Position numbers and translations under genes: made by a program
Origin: Flectonema sp. DT1601
Taxonomy: Eukaryota; Euglenozoa; Diplonemea; Diplonemida; Diplonemidae
Assembly: GCA_964019425.1 (NCBI GenBank)
Contig: OZ025799.1
Location: forward strand, 496,001 to 560,000
Reading direction: 5' to 3'
DNA length: 64,000 bases
The notes under the pieces: model-generated
Database searches by the model: none
Seen by the model: only the letters and a program-made list of their open reading frames with translations
Told to the model about the DNA's origin: nothing
In this document: positions 9,985 to 21,739 of the stretch, in pieces
Layout of the letters: the number at the start of each line of letters is the position of its first letter
Position numbering within the stretch: position 1 is the first letter of the stretch

Positions 9985-12010
9985 CTTTTAATTATTTTAA
10001 AGAAAAAACAATCAGTTTAGCGTCTTGACCAGGACGGAAAATAGAAAGTGATCGACATAGTCGATCGATAAAAAACAATGATAACATTGTTTATTCCTTT
10101 TTTTTTTCTTTTTTTTTTATTCTTTTTATTTATTTTTAAAGAAAAAACAATCAGTTTAGCGTCCTGACCAGGACGGAAAATAGAAAGTAATCGACATAGT
10201 CGATCGATAAAAAAAAAACAATGATAACATTGTTTATTCCTTTTTTTTTTCTTTTTTTTTATTCTTTTTATTTTTTTTTTAAAGAAAAGAAACGGAAAAT
10301 AGAAATTAGTCGACAAAGTCGAACGATAAAAAAACAATGATAACATTGTTTATTCTTTTTTTTTAATTTTTTTTATATTTTTTTTTTTTAATTAATTTTG
10401 AAAAAAAAACAATCAGTTTAGCGTCTTGACCAGGACGGAAAATAGAAAGTGATCGACATAGTCGATCGATAAAAAAACAATGATAACATTGTTTATTCTT
10501 TTTTTTTATTTTAAATTCTTTTTATTTATTTTTTAAAGAAAAGAAACGGAAAATAGAAATTAGTCGACAAAGTCGAACGATAAAAAAACAATGATAACAT
10601 TGTTTATTCTTTTTTTTTTTTTTTTTATTTCTTTTTATTTATTAAAAAAAAAAACAATCAGTTTAGCGTCTTGACCAGGACGGAAAATAGAAAGTGATCG
10701 ACATAGTCGATCGATAAAAAAACAATGATAACATTGTTTATTCTTTTTTTTTTTTTTTTTAAATTCTTTTTATTTATTTTTTAAAGAAAAGAAACGGAAA
10801 ATAGAAATTAGTCGACAAAGTCGAACGATAAAAAAACAATGATAACATTGTTTATTCTTTTTTTTTAATTTTTTTATATTCTTTTTTATTAATTTCGAAA
10901 AAAAAACAATCAGTTTAGCGTCTTGACCAGGACGGAAAATAGAAAGTGATCGACATAGTCGATCGATAAAAAAACAATGATAACATTGTTTATTCTTTTT
11001 TTTTATTTTAAATTCTTTTTATTTATTTTTTAAAGAAAAGAAACGGAAAATAGAAATTAGTCGACAAAGTCGAACGATAAAAAAACAATGATAACATTGT
11101 TTATTCTTTTTTTTTAATTTTTTTTTTTATATTCTTTTTTATTAATTTCGAAAAAAAACAATCAGTTTAGCGTCTTGACCAGGACGGAAAATAGAAAGTG
11201 ATCGACATAGTCGATCGATAAAAAAACAATGATAACATTGTTTATTCTTTTTTTTTATTTTAAATTCTTTTTATTTATTTTTTAAAGAAAAGAAACGGAA
11301 AATAGAAATTAGTCGACAAAGTCGAACGATAAAAAAACAATGATAACATTGTTTATTCTTTTTTTTTATTTTAAATTCTTTTTATTTATTTTTTAAAGAA
11401 AAAAAAAACGGAAAATAGAAATTAGTCGACAAAGTCGAACGATAAAAAAAACAATGATAACATTGTTTATTCTTTTTTTTTATTTTATTTTTATATTCTT
11501 TTTTATTAATTTTGAAAAAAAAAAACAATCAGTTTAGCGTCTTGACCAGGACGGTAAATAGAAAGTAATCGACATAGTCGATCGATAAAAAAAACAATGA
11601 TAACATTGTTTATTCTTTTTTTTTATTTTAAATTCTTTTTATTTATTTTTTAAAGAAAAGAAACGGAAAATAGAAATTAGTCGACAAAGTCGAACGATAA
11701 AAAAACAATGATAACATTGTTTATTCTTTTTTTTTTTTTTTTTTTTATTTCTTTTTATTTATTAAAAAAAAAAACAATCAGTTTAGCGTCTTGACCAGGA
11801 CGGAAAATAGAAAGTGATCGACATAGTCGATCGATAAAAAAAACAATGATAACATTGTTTATTCTTTTTTTTTATTTTAAATTCTTTTTATTTATTTTTT
11901 AAAGAAAAAAACTGAAAATAGAAATTAGTCGACAAAGTCGAACGATAAAAAAAACAATGATAACATTGTTTATTCTTTTTTTTTTTATTTTAAATTCTTT
12001 TTATTTATTT
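7705..12010 (+). repeat. R3 hairpin satellite, main array
   Basis: About 30 tandem units were counted by eye. There are two alternating forms. The long form (period about 140 bp with its T-rich spacer) has CAATCAGTTTAGCG, a GTCxTGACCAGGAC dyad, CGACATAGTCGATCGAT, and the ACAATGATAACATTGT stem. The short form lacks the first part and has CGACAAAGTCGAACGAT. The array is interrupted by an R2/linker copy at 9270-9700. Open frames across it come from A/T runs. It is not a CRISPR array: the spacers are homopolymers, and all parts are repeated. Confidence 0.9.
9270..9700 (+). repeat. Repeat R2 plus linker, inserted in the R3 array
   Basis: It begins GATAAGTGGGAAGTAACGG directly after an R3 T-rich spacer and returns to R3 units after the T-run. 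The same module order, R2 then linker then R3, occurs at 7254 and 22,281. Confidence 0.85.
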
Positions 12011-12017
12011 TTTTAAC

Positions 12018-12281
12018 AGGAGTTAAGATCACTTACATGAGTTAACACAACACAGATACGAGAGTCGAAAACTGAGGTAACACTACCAATTCAACAAAAA
12101 ATAATCAGGATCGGACACAAGGAGGAGAGTTCATTCTACCTCTCATTGTCCTTGCTGGTATCTTAAGTGTCTTGGTATCTCTTGTGTGTCGGTATCTCGG
12201 AAGTGCTGGTATCTCGTATGTGCGTTGGTATCTCTTGCGTGTTGGTATCTCTTGCACATAAAAAAAAAAAATATTGAGTTA
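12018..12281 (+). repeat. Repeat R4 (GGTATCTC-rich)
   Basis: The module starts AACAGGAGTTAAGATCAC and carries about six spaced copies of GGTATCTC at 15-20-bp intervals before an A-run and TTGAGTTAACATG. It is near-identical at 18,492-18,765 and inverted at 21,188-21,455. A diverged relative lies at 25,861-26,025. Confidence 0.85.
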
Positions 12282-12658
12282 ACATGGTAACAGACCAGAA
12301 CAGAAAGAGGATTGTAATAGAAGATTACAAATAAAAAAAAATGCAAGTATCAACACATAATCAAGATACACCAGCAGCTAACAAACAACATAAAATTGAA
12401 GATCAGTTGCCAGAGTATTTCAACCATGGTAGAATACTCGCCCCTCTGGCAGGGATTATCCCAGACTTGTCCTTTAATCTAGTTGGACACCATGGCTTAC
12501 AACCCTTCCAGAGGGAAGCACCATTATGACTTCTATTTTTTTTCTTCAAGAAAATCATAAGGTGGTAACAAAGAAAAATGCTAAGAGGAACCCCCTATTA
12601 ACACCTAAGACATCTAAACTGCAGCCCAGCCTATGCCCAATGCACTAACAGGTCATTC
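12282..12658 (+). repeat. Repeat R1, 3'-half fragment
   Basis: This is an R1 fragment from the AACAGACCAGAACAG segment to CAGGTCATTCC, fused to R4 on the left and to R2 on the right. Compared with the full unit it lacks the head and the hairpin ladder. Confidence 0.85.
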
Positions 12659-13047
12659 CGATAGAGTGGGAAGTAACGGACTGGGAGCTTTTGGCTCCTG
12701 CCCTATTCCCGATGTAAACTTTCTTTTTATTTTTTTTCTTTTTTTAACAGGCCCAGAGGGCGACAATGACTGTTGCTGACCAAGGAATAATATTCAAATG
12801 AATTTTCGTTTCAAAGAAACGAACAGAATTAAGAGAGAGGCAGAGAAAAAAAAAAAAAAAGAAAGAAAAGAAAAAAAAATATGAAGAGGAAATAATCAAA
12901 CATGAAAAAAATAAAAAAAAAATAAAATATAAATAAAAAACGTTGTATGAAAAAGGAAAAAAAAGAAAAAAAAAAAAAGACCAGAAAAGGAAAGAGAAAA
13001 TGAAAAGGTATAATATTATTGTGGGGATATGAGGATAGCAGGGAGAT

Positions 13048-13082
<35 letters not shown>

Positions 13083-13083
13083 T
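12659..13083 (+). repeat. Repeat R2 plus linker
   Basis: This copy of R2 plus linker ends in a long T-run, where the large TIR element at 13,084 interrupts the expected ATTTATTATTTAAAA junction with R3. Confidence 0.85.
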
Positions 13084-13320
13084 ACATACTTGTACCCCTT
13101 TAAAGGGGAATTAAAAATTAAAGCGGAAATAAAGGGCTTTTAATATTAAAGGGCTTTTAATTAATTCCCCTTTATTTTCCAATTTAATGAAATAAAGGGG
13201 AATTAAAGGGGATTTAATGAATTAAAGGGCCCTTTATTTTAAAATTAAAGGGGATTTAATTCCCCTTTAATTTGGAAAAATAAAAATAAAGGGCTTTTAA
13301 TGGTTTTTAATTAAAAAAAA

Positions 13321-13395
13321 ATCCTCCACCAGGACTCGAACCTGCAGCCTAGCGAATGCAAATCCACAATCATACCAGTGGACAACCAGCGTCAC
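13321..13395 (-). tRNA. tRNA-Ala(TGC)-like sequence, probable pseudogene
   Basis: On the minus strand there is a perfect B-box GGTTCGAGTCC and a TTTGCAT anticodon loop (TGC, alanine). The A-box region TGGTTGTCCACTGG is recognisable. The T stem pairs at four of five positions, but the acceptor and anticodon stems are poorly paired. Probably a tRNA-derived relic within the 3-kb element. Confidence 0.4.
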
Positions 13396-14916
13396 TTAAA
13401 AAAGTTTTTTTTTAATTTTCTTTCCTATATTCTTATTGCAGGAATTATCCTTGCAAGGAATTTCTCCTCAAAAATCGTTATTTCACAAGATTCTTCTCCC
13501 ACAAAAATAATTCCTGATCAAGGAAAAATTTTTACTGGGGGTTTCCTTTGGTGATCTGGTAAGGAATTATTATTGTGAGGAATTTTTTTTTTGGAAATTT
13601 TTTTTTCAGCAAAAATTCTTGAGTTCCTCACAAGAATTTCGGCACGAGGTATTAAGTTGCTCGACCTTCGCTGTTTTTTTCGATACGTGATTAGTCCGTT
13701 GGAGGACTGTCGGTGTGAAAGGAAAGAAAGTCGGAACGGTGGCCAAAGATTAGTGAGTTGACTGAGTTGGTCAGTTACCAGCATGGTAGCTAGCGGTTTC
13801 CTTATGATGTTAAATATCGTTATGATGATATAGTTGTATTTTACAAATCAAACTCAAACGCCCCCCTTCCTGGTGTTCGTCTTGGTGATTAATTCACAGT
13901 TGAATAACTCGATTCCGTACTGCACTGAATGACAACACGGAAAAAAGAGATGTGTATGCAGCTGAGAGGAATCGTAACTTCAAGTGCTTTTGCATTCTGA
14001 AGATTGCAATGGATGATAATTAAATCTGTCAGTGAGTATCAATTGGTGGGTAGACCACCGAAGTTACTGTGAACAAACCAGCGTGTCCAAAGCAGGCGTT
14101 CGTCTTGTATTTTACGTATAAAATCCAACAGTTAACCCCCTTCAAGTTTTCAAGACAATATAATTATTAATTAAATACTCATGGGTTTTATAAAAAACTG
14201 TTGCGGTTACATAAGCAAGTGGTGCTCAACTATGTTCACGTGGTATTTATTTATCTGCAGTCATTTACTACGCTGCCGCTGACAGTCAAGATTGTCAGAG
14301 AAATACCTGGTCAATTTGACTTGACATCATTTTTTCTCGCAATTTTAAAATAAAAACTTTCTCCTCTCTTCGGCTATTACTACAAACTTTATTTTCAATC
14401 TCTCAAGACAAAAGCTTATGTGGGAACAATTAGACAGGAGCATGATATCCAAAAGTTACATGTCTGAAATCATGGAGAATACATTCTTTCGGAGTTGCTT
14501 TAACCAGTAGAATCAGATGCGTGGTCCGTTCCGGTAGGACTCCCTTCTTACGAATGTGTGGTGCCTCGTGTTAGCGCTTTGGATAGTAATAACCATTGGC
14601 GGCGACTATGCACGGGGTGGCCAGTGGGTTTAATGAGGTTGTTGTGTAATCCCCTTCCATGGCTCTGTTTCGGCATGCTGGAAAGCGAAGCTCTGAAGTT
14701 TACTTCAGGTTAGTCTTGTAAGCCTATCCTTCCGGTTCAGTTCTCGGCTTGGTTGATTCCCTCGATCGTCCCATCCAGGAGTTTGTGTGCATGGTGAGGC
14801 CCTCTGGAAACCCAGCCCAGCACAAGACACCAGGCTCACGGCGAAGATTGGACCCGAAAGTAACCTTGCGTTCTGTTCTGTTGGCAAGCTCTCTGGCTGA
14901 GTGCGTTCGAAGTGAG

Positions 14917-15560
14917 TGGAATTGCTAGTTTGTTGGGTTATGTTCGTAGCAGCTTCACGGTGACGGCGGCCTTATTGAGAATTATCCCTGGTTGTTACAT
15001 GTTACGTAATGATTGGGTTCTCAAGACTGGTTGCTTGCTAATGTGAATGCTGACGTTCGAACTGTTATTCGTAGCAGCTTCACGGTGACGGCGGCCTTAT
15101 TGAGAATTATCCCTGGTTGTTACATGTTGAAAGTTGCAGGTTAACTGTGGCTGATGCACGTAATGGTTGGGTTCTCAAGACTGGTTGCTTGCTAATGTGA
15201 ATGCTGACGTTCGAACTGTTATTCGTAGCAGCTTCACGGTGACGGCGGCCTTATTGAGAATTATCCCTGGTTGTTACATGTTGAAAGTTGCAGGTTAACT
15301 GTGGCTGATTCACGTAATGGTTGGGTTCTCAAGACTGGTTGTTTGCTAATGTGAATGCTGACGTTCGAACTGCCCCGACTTTCGAGTAGTTTCCTTTTCC
15401 GGCGTGTAACAATCCCGACTGACGAAAAAAGTTGGAGGAATTGCTAGTTTGTTGGGTTATATTCGTAGCAGCTTCACGGTGACGGCGGCCTTACTGAGAA
15501 TTATCCCTGGTTGTTACGTGTTGAAAGTCACAGGTTATAGCGTCAAAATAACACTCGCGT
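14917..15560 (+). repeat. Tandem repeat block inside the 3-kb element
   Basis: The sequence TTCGTAGCAGCTTCACGGTG starts at 14,942, 15,068, 15,222 and 15,462 and is followed each time by GACGGCGGCC and AATTATCCCTGG. Units are 126-240 bp apart because some carry extra segments (GTTGAAAG...AGGTTAAC; GCCCCGACTTTCGAGTA). Copies are more than 90% identical where they align. No coding role is evident. Confidence 0.85.
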
Positions 15561-16084
15561 GGGTGGTTGCTCTCTTCGGAAAGCATAACTTCAGACCCGT
15601 CAATTCGCGGCGCTTATATCTACACACATTAATTAGTTGAACGAGTTCAAGTCACTTCCCTGCATAGCAGATCCGTGTCCTCTGTACTAACGCTATACTA
15701 AGTGTGACTGTGACTGATACACGTAATGGTTGGGTTCTTTAAGTACTCAGGACTGGTTGCTTGCTGATGTGAATGCTGACGTTCGAACTGCCCCGACTTT
15801 CGAGTAATTTCCTTTCCGACTTAGGATGACGCAGCGTGGTGGGTGCCTTGGGATTTAATAAATAAAGCGGAAATAAAGGGGCTTTCCCACCCCCCTTTAT
15901 TCCGCTTATTTCCCCTTTATTTCCCCTTTATTTTGGAAAAAAAGGAAAAAAAGCCCTTTATTTGGATTAAAAGCCCTTTATTTCCCCTTTATTTTGGAAT
16001 TACGGAAATTAAAGGGCATTAAAAGCCCTTTAATTTCCCCTTTATTTTGCCCCCTTTAAAGGGGTACAAGTATGTTATTATTTA

Positions 16085-18490
16085 AAAAAAAGGAAACAAT
16101 CAGTTTAGCGTCTCGATCGGGACGGAAAATAGAAATTAATCGACATAGTCGATCGATAGAAAAAAAAACAATGATAACATTGTTTATTCTTTTTTTTTTT
16201 TTTTTTTTTTTTAAATCCTTTTAATTATTTTAAAGAAAAAACAATCAGTTTAGCGTCTTGACCAGGACGGAAAATAGAAAGTGATCGACATAGTCGATCG
16301 ATAAAAAAACAATGATAACATTGTTTATTCTTTTTTTTTTTTTTTAAATTCTTATTATTTATTTTTTAAAGAAAAAAAAAACGGAAAATAAAAATTAGTC
16401 GACAAAGTCGAACGATAAAAAAAACAGTGATAACATTGTTTATTCTTTTTTTTTTTGTTTTTTTTTTATATTCTTTTTTATTAATTTTGAAAAAAAAAAA
16501 CAATCAGTTTAGCGTCTTGACCAGGACGGAAAATAGAAAGTAATCGACATAGTCGATCGATAAAAAAACAATGATAACATTGTTTAATCTTTTTTTTTTA
16601 AATTCTTTTTATTTATTTTTAAAGAAAAAAAACGGAAAATAGAAATTAGTCGACAAAGTCGAACGATAAAAAAAAACAATGATAACATTGTTTATTCTTT
16701 TTTTTTATTTTTTTTATATTTTTTTTTTTTAAATTAATTTTGAAAAAAAAACAATCAGTTTAGCGTCTTGACCAGGACGGAAAATAGAAAGCGATCGACA
16801 TAGTCGATCGATAAGAAAACAATGATAACATTGTTTATTCTTTTTTTTTATTTTAAATTCTTTTTATTTATTTTAAAGAAAAAAACGGAAAATAGAAATT
16901 AGTCGACAAAGTCGAACGATAAAAAAAAACAATGATAACATTGTTTATTCTTTTTTTTGTATTTTTTTATATTCTTTTTTATTAATTTTGAAAAAAAAAA
17001 AACAATCAGTTTAGCGTCTTGACCAGGACTGAAAATAGAAAGTGATCGACATAGTCGATCGATAAAAAAACAATGATAATATTGTTTATTCTTTTTTTTT
17101 TTAAATTCTTTTTATTTATTTTTTAAAGGAAAAAAAAACGGAAAATAGAAATTAGTCGACAAAGTCGAACGATAAAAAAACAATGATAACATTGCTTATT
17201 CTTTTTTTTTTTTTTTTATTTCTTTTTATTTATTAAAAAAAAAAAAACAATCAGTTTAGCGTCTTGACCAGGACGGAAAATAGAAAGTGATCGACATAGT
17301 CGATCGATAAAAAAACAATGATAACATTGTTTATTCTTTTTTTTTATTTTAAATTCTTTTTATTTATTTTTTAAAGAAAAAAAAAAAACGGAAAATAGAA
17401 ATTAGTCGACAAAGTCGAACGATAAAAAAAAACAATGATAACATTGTTTATTCTTTTTTTTTATTTTAAATTCTTTTTATTTATTTTAAAGAAAAAAACG
17501 GAAAATAGAAATTAGTCGACAAAGTCGAACGATAAAAAAAAACAATGATAACATTGTTTATTCTTTTTTTTGTATTTTTTTTATATTCTTTTTTATTAAT
17601 TTTGAAAAAAAAAAAACAATCAGTTTAGCGTCTTGACCAGGACTGAAAATAGAAAGTGATCGACATAGTCGATCGATAAAAAAACAATGATAACATTGTT
17701 TATTCTTTTTTTTTTTAAATTCTTTTTATTTATTTTTTAAAGGAAAAAAAAACGGAAAATAGAAATTAGTCGACAAAGTCGAACGATAAAAAAACAATGA
17801 TAACATTGCTTATTCTTTTTTTTTTTTTTTTATTTCTTTTTATTTATTAAAAAAAAAAAACAATCAGTTTAGCGTCTTGACCAGGACGGAAAATAGAAAG
17901 CGATCGACATAGTCGATCGATAAGAAAACAATGATAACATTGTTTATTCTTTTTTTTTATTTTAAATTCTTTTTATTTATTTTAAAGGAAAAAAAAACGG
18001 AAAATAGAAATTAGTCGACAAAGTCGAACGATAAAAAAAACAATGATAACATTGCTTATTCTTTTTTTTTTTTTTTTATTTCTTTTTATTTATTAAAAAA
18101 AAAAAAACAATCAGTTTAGCGTCTTGACCAGGACGGAAAATAGAAAGTGATCGACATAGTCGATCGATAAAAAAACAATGATAACATTGTTTATTCTTTT
18201 TTTTTATTTTAAATTCTTTTTATTTATTTTTTAAAGAAAAAAAAAAAACGGAAAATAGAAATTAGTCGACAAAGTCGAACGATAAAAAAAAACAATGATA
18301 ACATTGTTTATTCTTTTTTTTATTTTTATTTTTATTCTTTTTTATTAATTTTGAAAAAAAAACAATCAGTTTAGCGTCTTGACCAGGACGGAAAATAGAA
18401 AGTAATCGACATAGTCGATCGATAAAAAAAACAATGATAACATTGTTTATTCTTTTTTTTTATTTTAAATTCTTTTTATTTATTTTTTAA
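16085..18490 (+). repeat. R3 hairpin satellite, left arm of the foldback element
   Basis: About 19 hairpin cores were counted, with the same long/short alternation as the main array. Some blocks of several units are themselves duplicated (for example 16,800-17,220 resembles 17,470-17,850), indicating higher-order repeats. Confidence 0.9.
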
Positions 18491-18984
18491 CAGGAGTTAA
18501 GATCACTTACATGAGTTAACACAACACAGATACGAGAGTCGCAAACTGAGGTAACACTACCAATTCAACAAAAAAAAAATAATCAGGATCGGACACAAGG
18601 AGGAGAGTTCATTCTACCTCTCATTGTCCTTGCTGGTATCTTAAGTGTCTTGGTATCTCTTGTGTGTCGGTATCTCGGAAGTGCTGGTATCTCGAATGTG
18701 CGTTGGTATCTCTTGCGTGTTGGTATCTCTTGCACATAAAAAAAAAAAAATATTGAGTTAACATGATCAGTTTTATTTAACATTAAAGACAGACCGGAAC
18801 TATTTGAAAATAAAATGTAGATGGGAAACAGTGAAAATTAAAATGAATGATAAAATTAAATGAGATTTATGACATAACAGACCAGATAGAGAGTAATAAA
18901 GGGAAAAGGAAAACGGGAAGGGTTCATTCACTTAGTTAAGGTTAAGACCGATTAGTCAGTTTAAGGTCTTGACTAGGACCAACA

Positions 18985-19680
18985 AAAAAAAAAAAAAATA
19001 AATAAATAAATAACGATCAAGCTGAGCTGATCTTGTTTTTATTAAAATAAGGGGAGCGGGAGGGATGGGAGGAATAAAGGAAAAAAAAAGAAAAGGTCGA
19101 TCAATTGGATCTGATCGTCGAGAAGAAGAAGACAATTATTTTAAAGGTCGATCGGCATAGCCGATCGTTGAGAAAAAATAACCAGATATAAATACAATCA
19201 GTTTAAATTTTAAAAAAAAAAAAAAGATTAACGATCAAGCTGAGCTGATCTTGTTTTTATTAAAATAAGGGGAGCGGGAGGGATGGAAAGAATAAAGGAA
19301 AAAAAAAAAAAAAAAAAAAAAAGGTCGATCAATTGGATCTGATCGTCGAGAAGAAGAAAACAATTATTTTAAAAAAAATGATCGGTATAGCCGATCGTTG
19401 AGAAAAGAACAGATATAAATACAATCGGTTTTGGTGATCGACGAGTGGAGCGATCACTTGACAAGAAGGAAAAAAGAAAGGACCGATTAATTGGGGCTTT
19501 GGTTGTATTCCCAAGGCATGTTTTTTTTTTTTTTTTTTTATTATTCATTTACATTATTTTTTTTTTTTTTTTAAATTAATAATCACATTTTGTTCAAAAA
19601 TATTTCATATTAGAGTAAAAGAAAAAGAAGAAAAAAAAAGAGATAAGAGAAAAAAAAAAAAAAAACATTGCTGGCCCCCT
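18985..19680 (+). repeat. Repeat R6 (GATCG dyads)
   Basis: Two partly overlapping tandem versions of the AACGATCAAGCTGAGCTGAT ... GATCGTCGAGAAG ... CGATCGGCATAGCCGATCG block, ending in ACCGATTAATTGGGGC and ACATTGCTGGCCCCCTC. Inverted copies lie at 4021-4604 and 20,818-20,985. Confidence 0.85.
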
Positions 19681-19917
19681 CACCACTCATAGAGGATGAG
19701 GAGGCCAGTAAGGCGTCACTCAAATCTATGCCAAGCCTTGGGAACTTGGATTGGGGTTTAGACCATTTACAATTAACAATTAACAATTAATCTGATTAAC
19801 GTTATGATCTGACGGACATAAACATATCGACAAAATATTACAAACAAAACGAACAATAAATAATAAATAAGCTAATAAACTAAATAAACAAAGTGATGTG
19901 AAAGTAAGGAAAAAGAA

Positions 19918-20787
19918 TTACAAGGGGGTGGAGTCACCGTGAACGTCATCAGCAGAACATCTCCTTCGATTGTAACGATATCTTGATGGAGGGGTCCGTT
20001 TTTTCAGAGTTGAACGCTCAGACTTTCTCGGCGGAGTTTCAATTTCCTCATGTTCTTCTGTGTCTGGCGGACTCAAACCTTCTGCCCATGAAGCTAATTG
20101 GAACTTCAGGGCCGCAATTTGAGACCGTGCCAAGGCGAGTTGAACATTTAAATCGCTCGCCAGTCCCGTTAACATCATGGATTGCTCAAGCTGCTCTGCG
20201 TGAGTTGTACACCGTTGGTGATTCAGCTCCGAGAGGCGAAGTTGGGCATCCAAAAGTTGTTCTGAGAGCTCTGCCGCTTTCTCGTTTGTTTCGAGAGAGT
20301 CATCTACAGCTCGACAGTAGTTCTCGAGTAAGTCAATCCTACCCTCGGACCATTGTCTCGCAATAGGTGTATTCTCTCTAACGGAGATAACGTGACTCTC
20401 TTGTCGTAAAATCTTGGTCGGCGTGCGGTCGAGAGCTTCACTCTGCGGCATTGTCGGAGGAATTGAGGCTAGAGGACAAAGAGGGGTGATATAATTAAGG
20501 GTAGGGATAAGGGGTTTAATAAGAGGAGTAAAAAGACTACTCGTAGTTGTAAAGAGCGAGAGATAGTTCTTTGCTATCTTCATCATAGCAACAGATTCAT
20601 ACAAAATAGGGGATCGGGGGGAAACTTGTTGACTAAAGTGGGTCATGTGGGGACGTGCGGCACGCAAACTCTCGACCTCCTGTTGAGTATAGAAAAGTCT
20701 TATTTTACTTTCTCTTTCCTCATTACATTTGGTCTCCAATTCGTTCGACAGAAGAACAAACCTTTGATGGTAATTGAAAAGCGCCAT
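19918..20787 (-). CDS. 289-aa coiled-coil protein of unknown function in the foldback core
   Basis: A single open frame on the minus strand starts at ATG 20,787 and ends at 19,918. It is the only sizeable frame in the unique centre between the inverted arms. The composition is normal, not homopolymer-driven. Residues about 150-235 (RQWSEGRIDLLENYCRAVDD onward) are leucine/glutamine-rich with heptad spacing, predicting a coiled coil. The last 40 residues are basic and proline/serine-rich (PPRKSERSTLKKR). The middle (about 70-112) is hydrophobic and proline-rich and could hide an intron. I recognise no transposase, nuclease or capsid motif. It may be encoded by the repeat element or be a host gene trapped between the arms. 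Confidence 0.45.
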   Translation of the reverse strand: MALFNYHQRFVLLSNELETKCNEERESKIRLFYTQQEVESLRAARPHMTHFSQQVSPRSPILYESVAMMKIAKNYLSLFTTTSSLFTPLIKPLIPTLNYITPLCPLASIPPTMPQSEALDRTPTKILRQESHVISVRENTPIARQWSEGRIDLLENYCRAVDDSLETNEKAAELSEQLLDAQLRLSELNHQRCTTHAEQLEQSMMLTGLASDLNVQLALARSQIAALKFQLASWAEGLSPPDTEEHEEIETPPRKSERSTLKKRTPPSRYRYNRRRCSADDVHGDSTPL

Positions 20788-20817
20788 TTCCGATAGGTCT
20801 GCTTTCTGAGTCAGATT

Positions 20818-21705
20818 TGCGAGCTCACTTCTTCTCGACGTTCAGATCCAATTGATCAACCTTTTCTTTTTTTTTCCTTTATTCCTTCCATCCCTCCCGC
20901 TCCCCTTATTTTAATAAAAACAAGATCAGCTCAGCTTGATCGTTATTTATTTATCTAATTATTTTTTATTTTTTTTTTTTGTTGGTCCTAGTCAAGACCT
21001 TAAACTGACTAATCGGTCTTAATTTTAACTAACCTTTTAATACTCTCTATCTGGTCTGTTATGTCATATTTCTCATTTAATTTTATCATCCATTTTACTT
21101 TTCACTGTTTCCCATCTACATTTTATTTTCAAATAGTTACGGTCTGTTAAAAAAAAAAAAAAAAGTTTAAATAAGTTAAATTGAACATGTTAACTCAATT
21201 CCTCAATTCTTCCGTCATGGTCATGACATTCTTTTTCGTTTCTCCAATGCACAAGAGATACCATCACTCATGAGATACCAACGCACATACGAGATACCAG
21301 CACTCCAGAGATACCGACACGCTAGAGATACCAAGTCACTTGAGATACCTCCTTGTAAATAAATTCCCGGTATTTCAAATTTGAATTGATAGTGTCAACT
21401 CTGCTTGCTGCTCTCGTTTATGTGTTGTCTCATGAAAGTGATCTTAACTCCTATAAAAAGAGAAAAAGAAATCAAAAAAGAAGAATTTTCAAACGAAGTT
21501 ATAACAAACCCCTACCACCCATTATGATCAATTCCGCTTGTTTTTTTTTTTTTTTTTAAAACAAATAAAAAAATAAAAAAAATTATAAAAGAGTAAACAA
21601 TGTTATCATTGTTTTTTTTATCGATCGACTATGTCGATCACTTTCTATTTTCCGTCCTGGTCAAGACGCTAAACTGATTGTTTTTTCTTTGAAATAATAA
21701 AAAGG

Positions 21706-21739
<34 letters not shown>

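Larger units (their letters stand above)
13084..16075 (+). mobile_element. 3.0-kb insertion with 24-bp TIRs and AAAGGGG-rich ends
   Basis: The ends are perfect inverted complements over about 24 bp (ACATACTTGTACCCCTTTAA and onward; 13,084-13,108 and 16,051-16,075). The next 200-240 bp on each side are built from short AAAGGGG/CCCCTTT and AAAGCCC/GGGCTTT words that can fold back. The flanks rejoin to the uninterrupted R2-R3 junction seen at 7.69, 9.69 and 22.93 kb, with no clear target duplication. The interior (13.4-15.84 kb) has ordinary base composition. It holds a tRNA-like sequence and a tandem-repeat block but no frame above 90 codons, so the element looks non-autonomous. Confidence 0.75.

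Noticed and set aside
7705-12010. CRISPR-like regular spacing of repeats
   Set aside because: Spacers are homopolymer tracts and all other parts are repeated; eukaryotic satellite, not a CRISPR array.
14705-14887. 60-codon minus-strand frame in the 3-kb element
   Set aside because: Too short, no features, lies in a region with no other coding signal.
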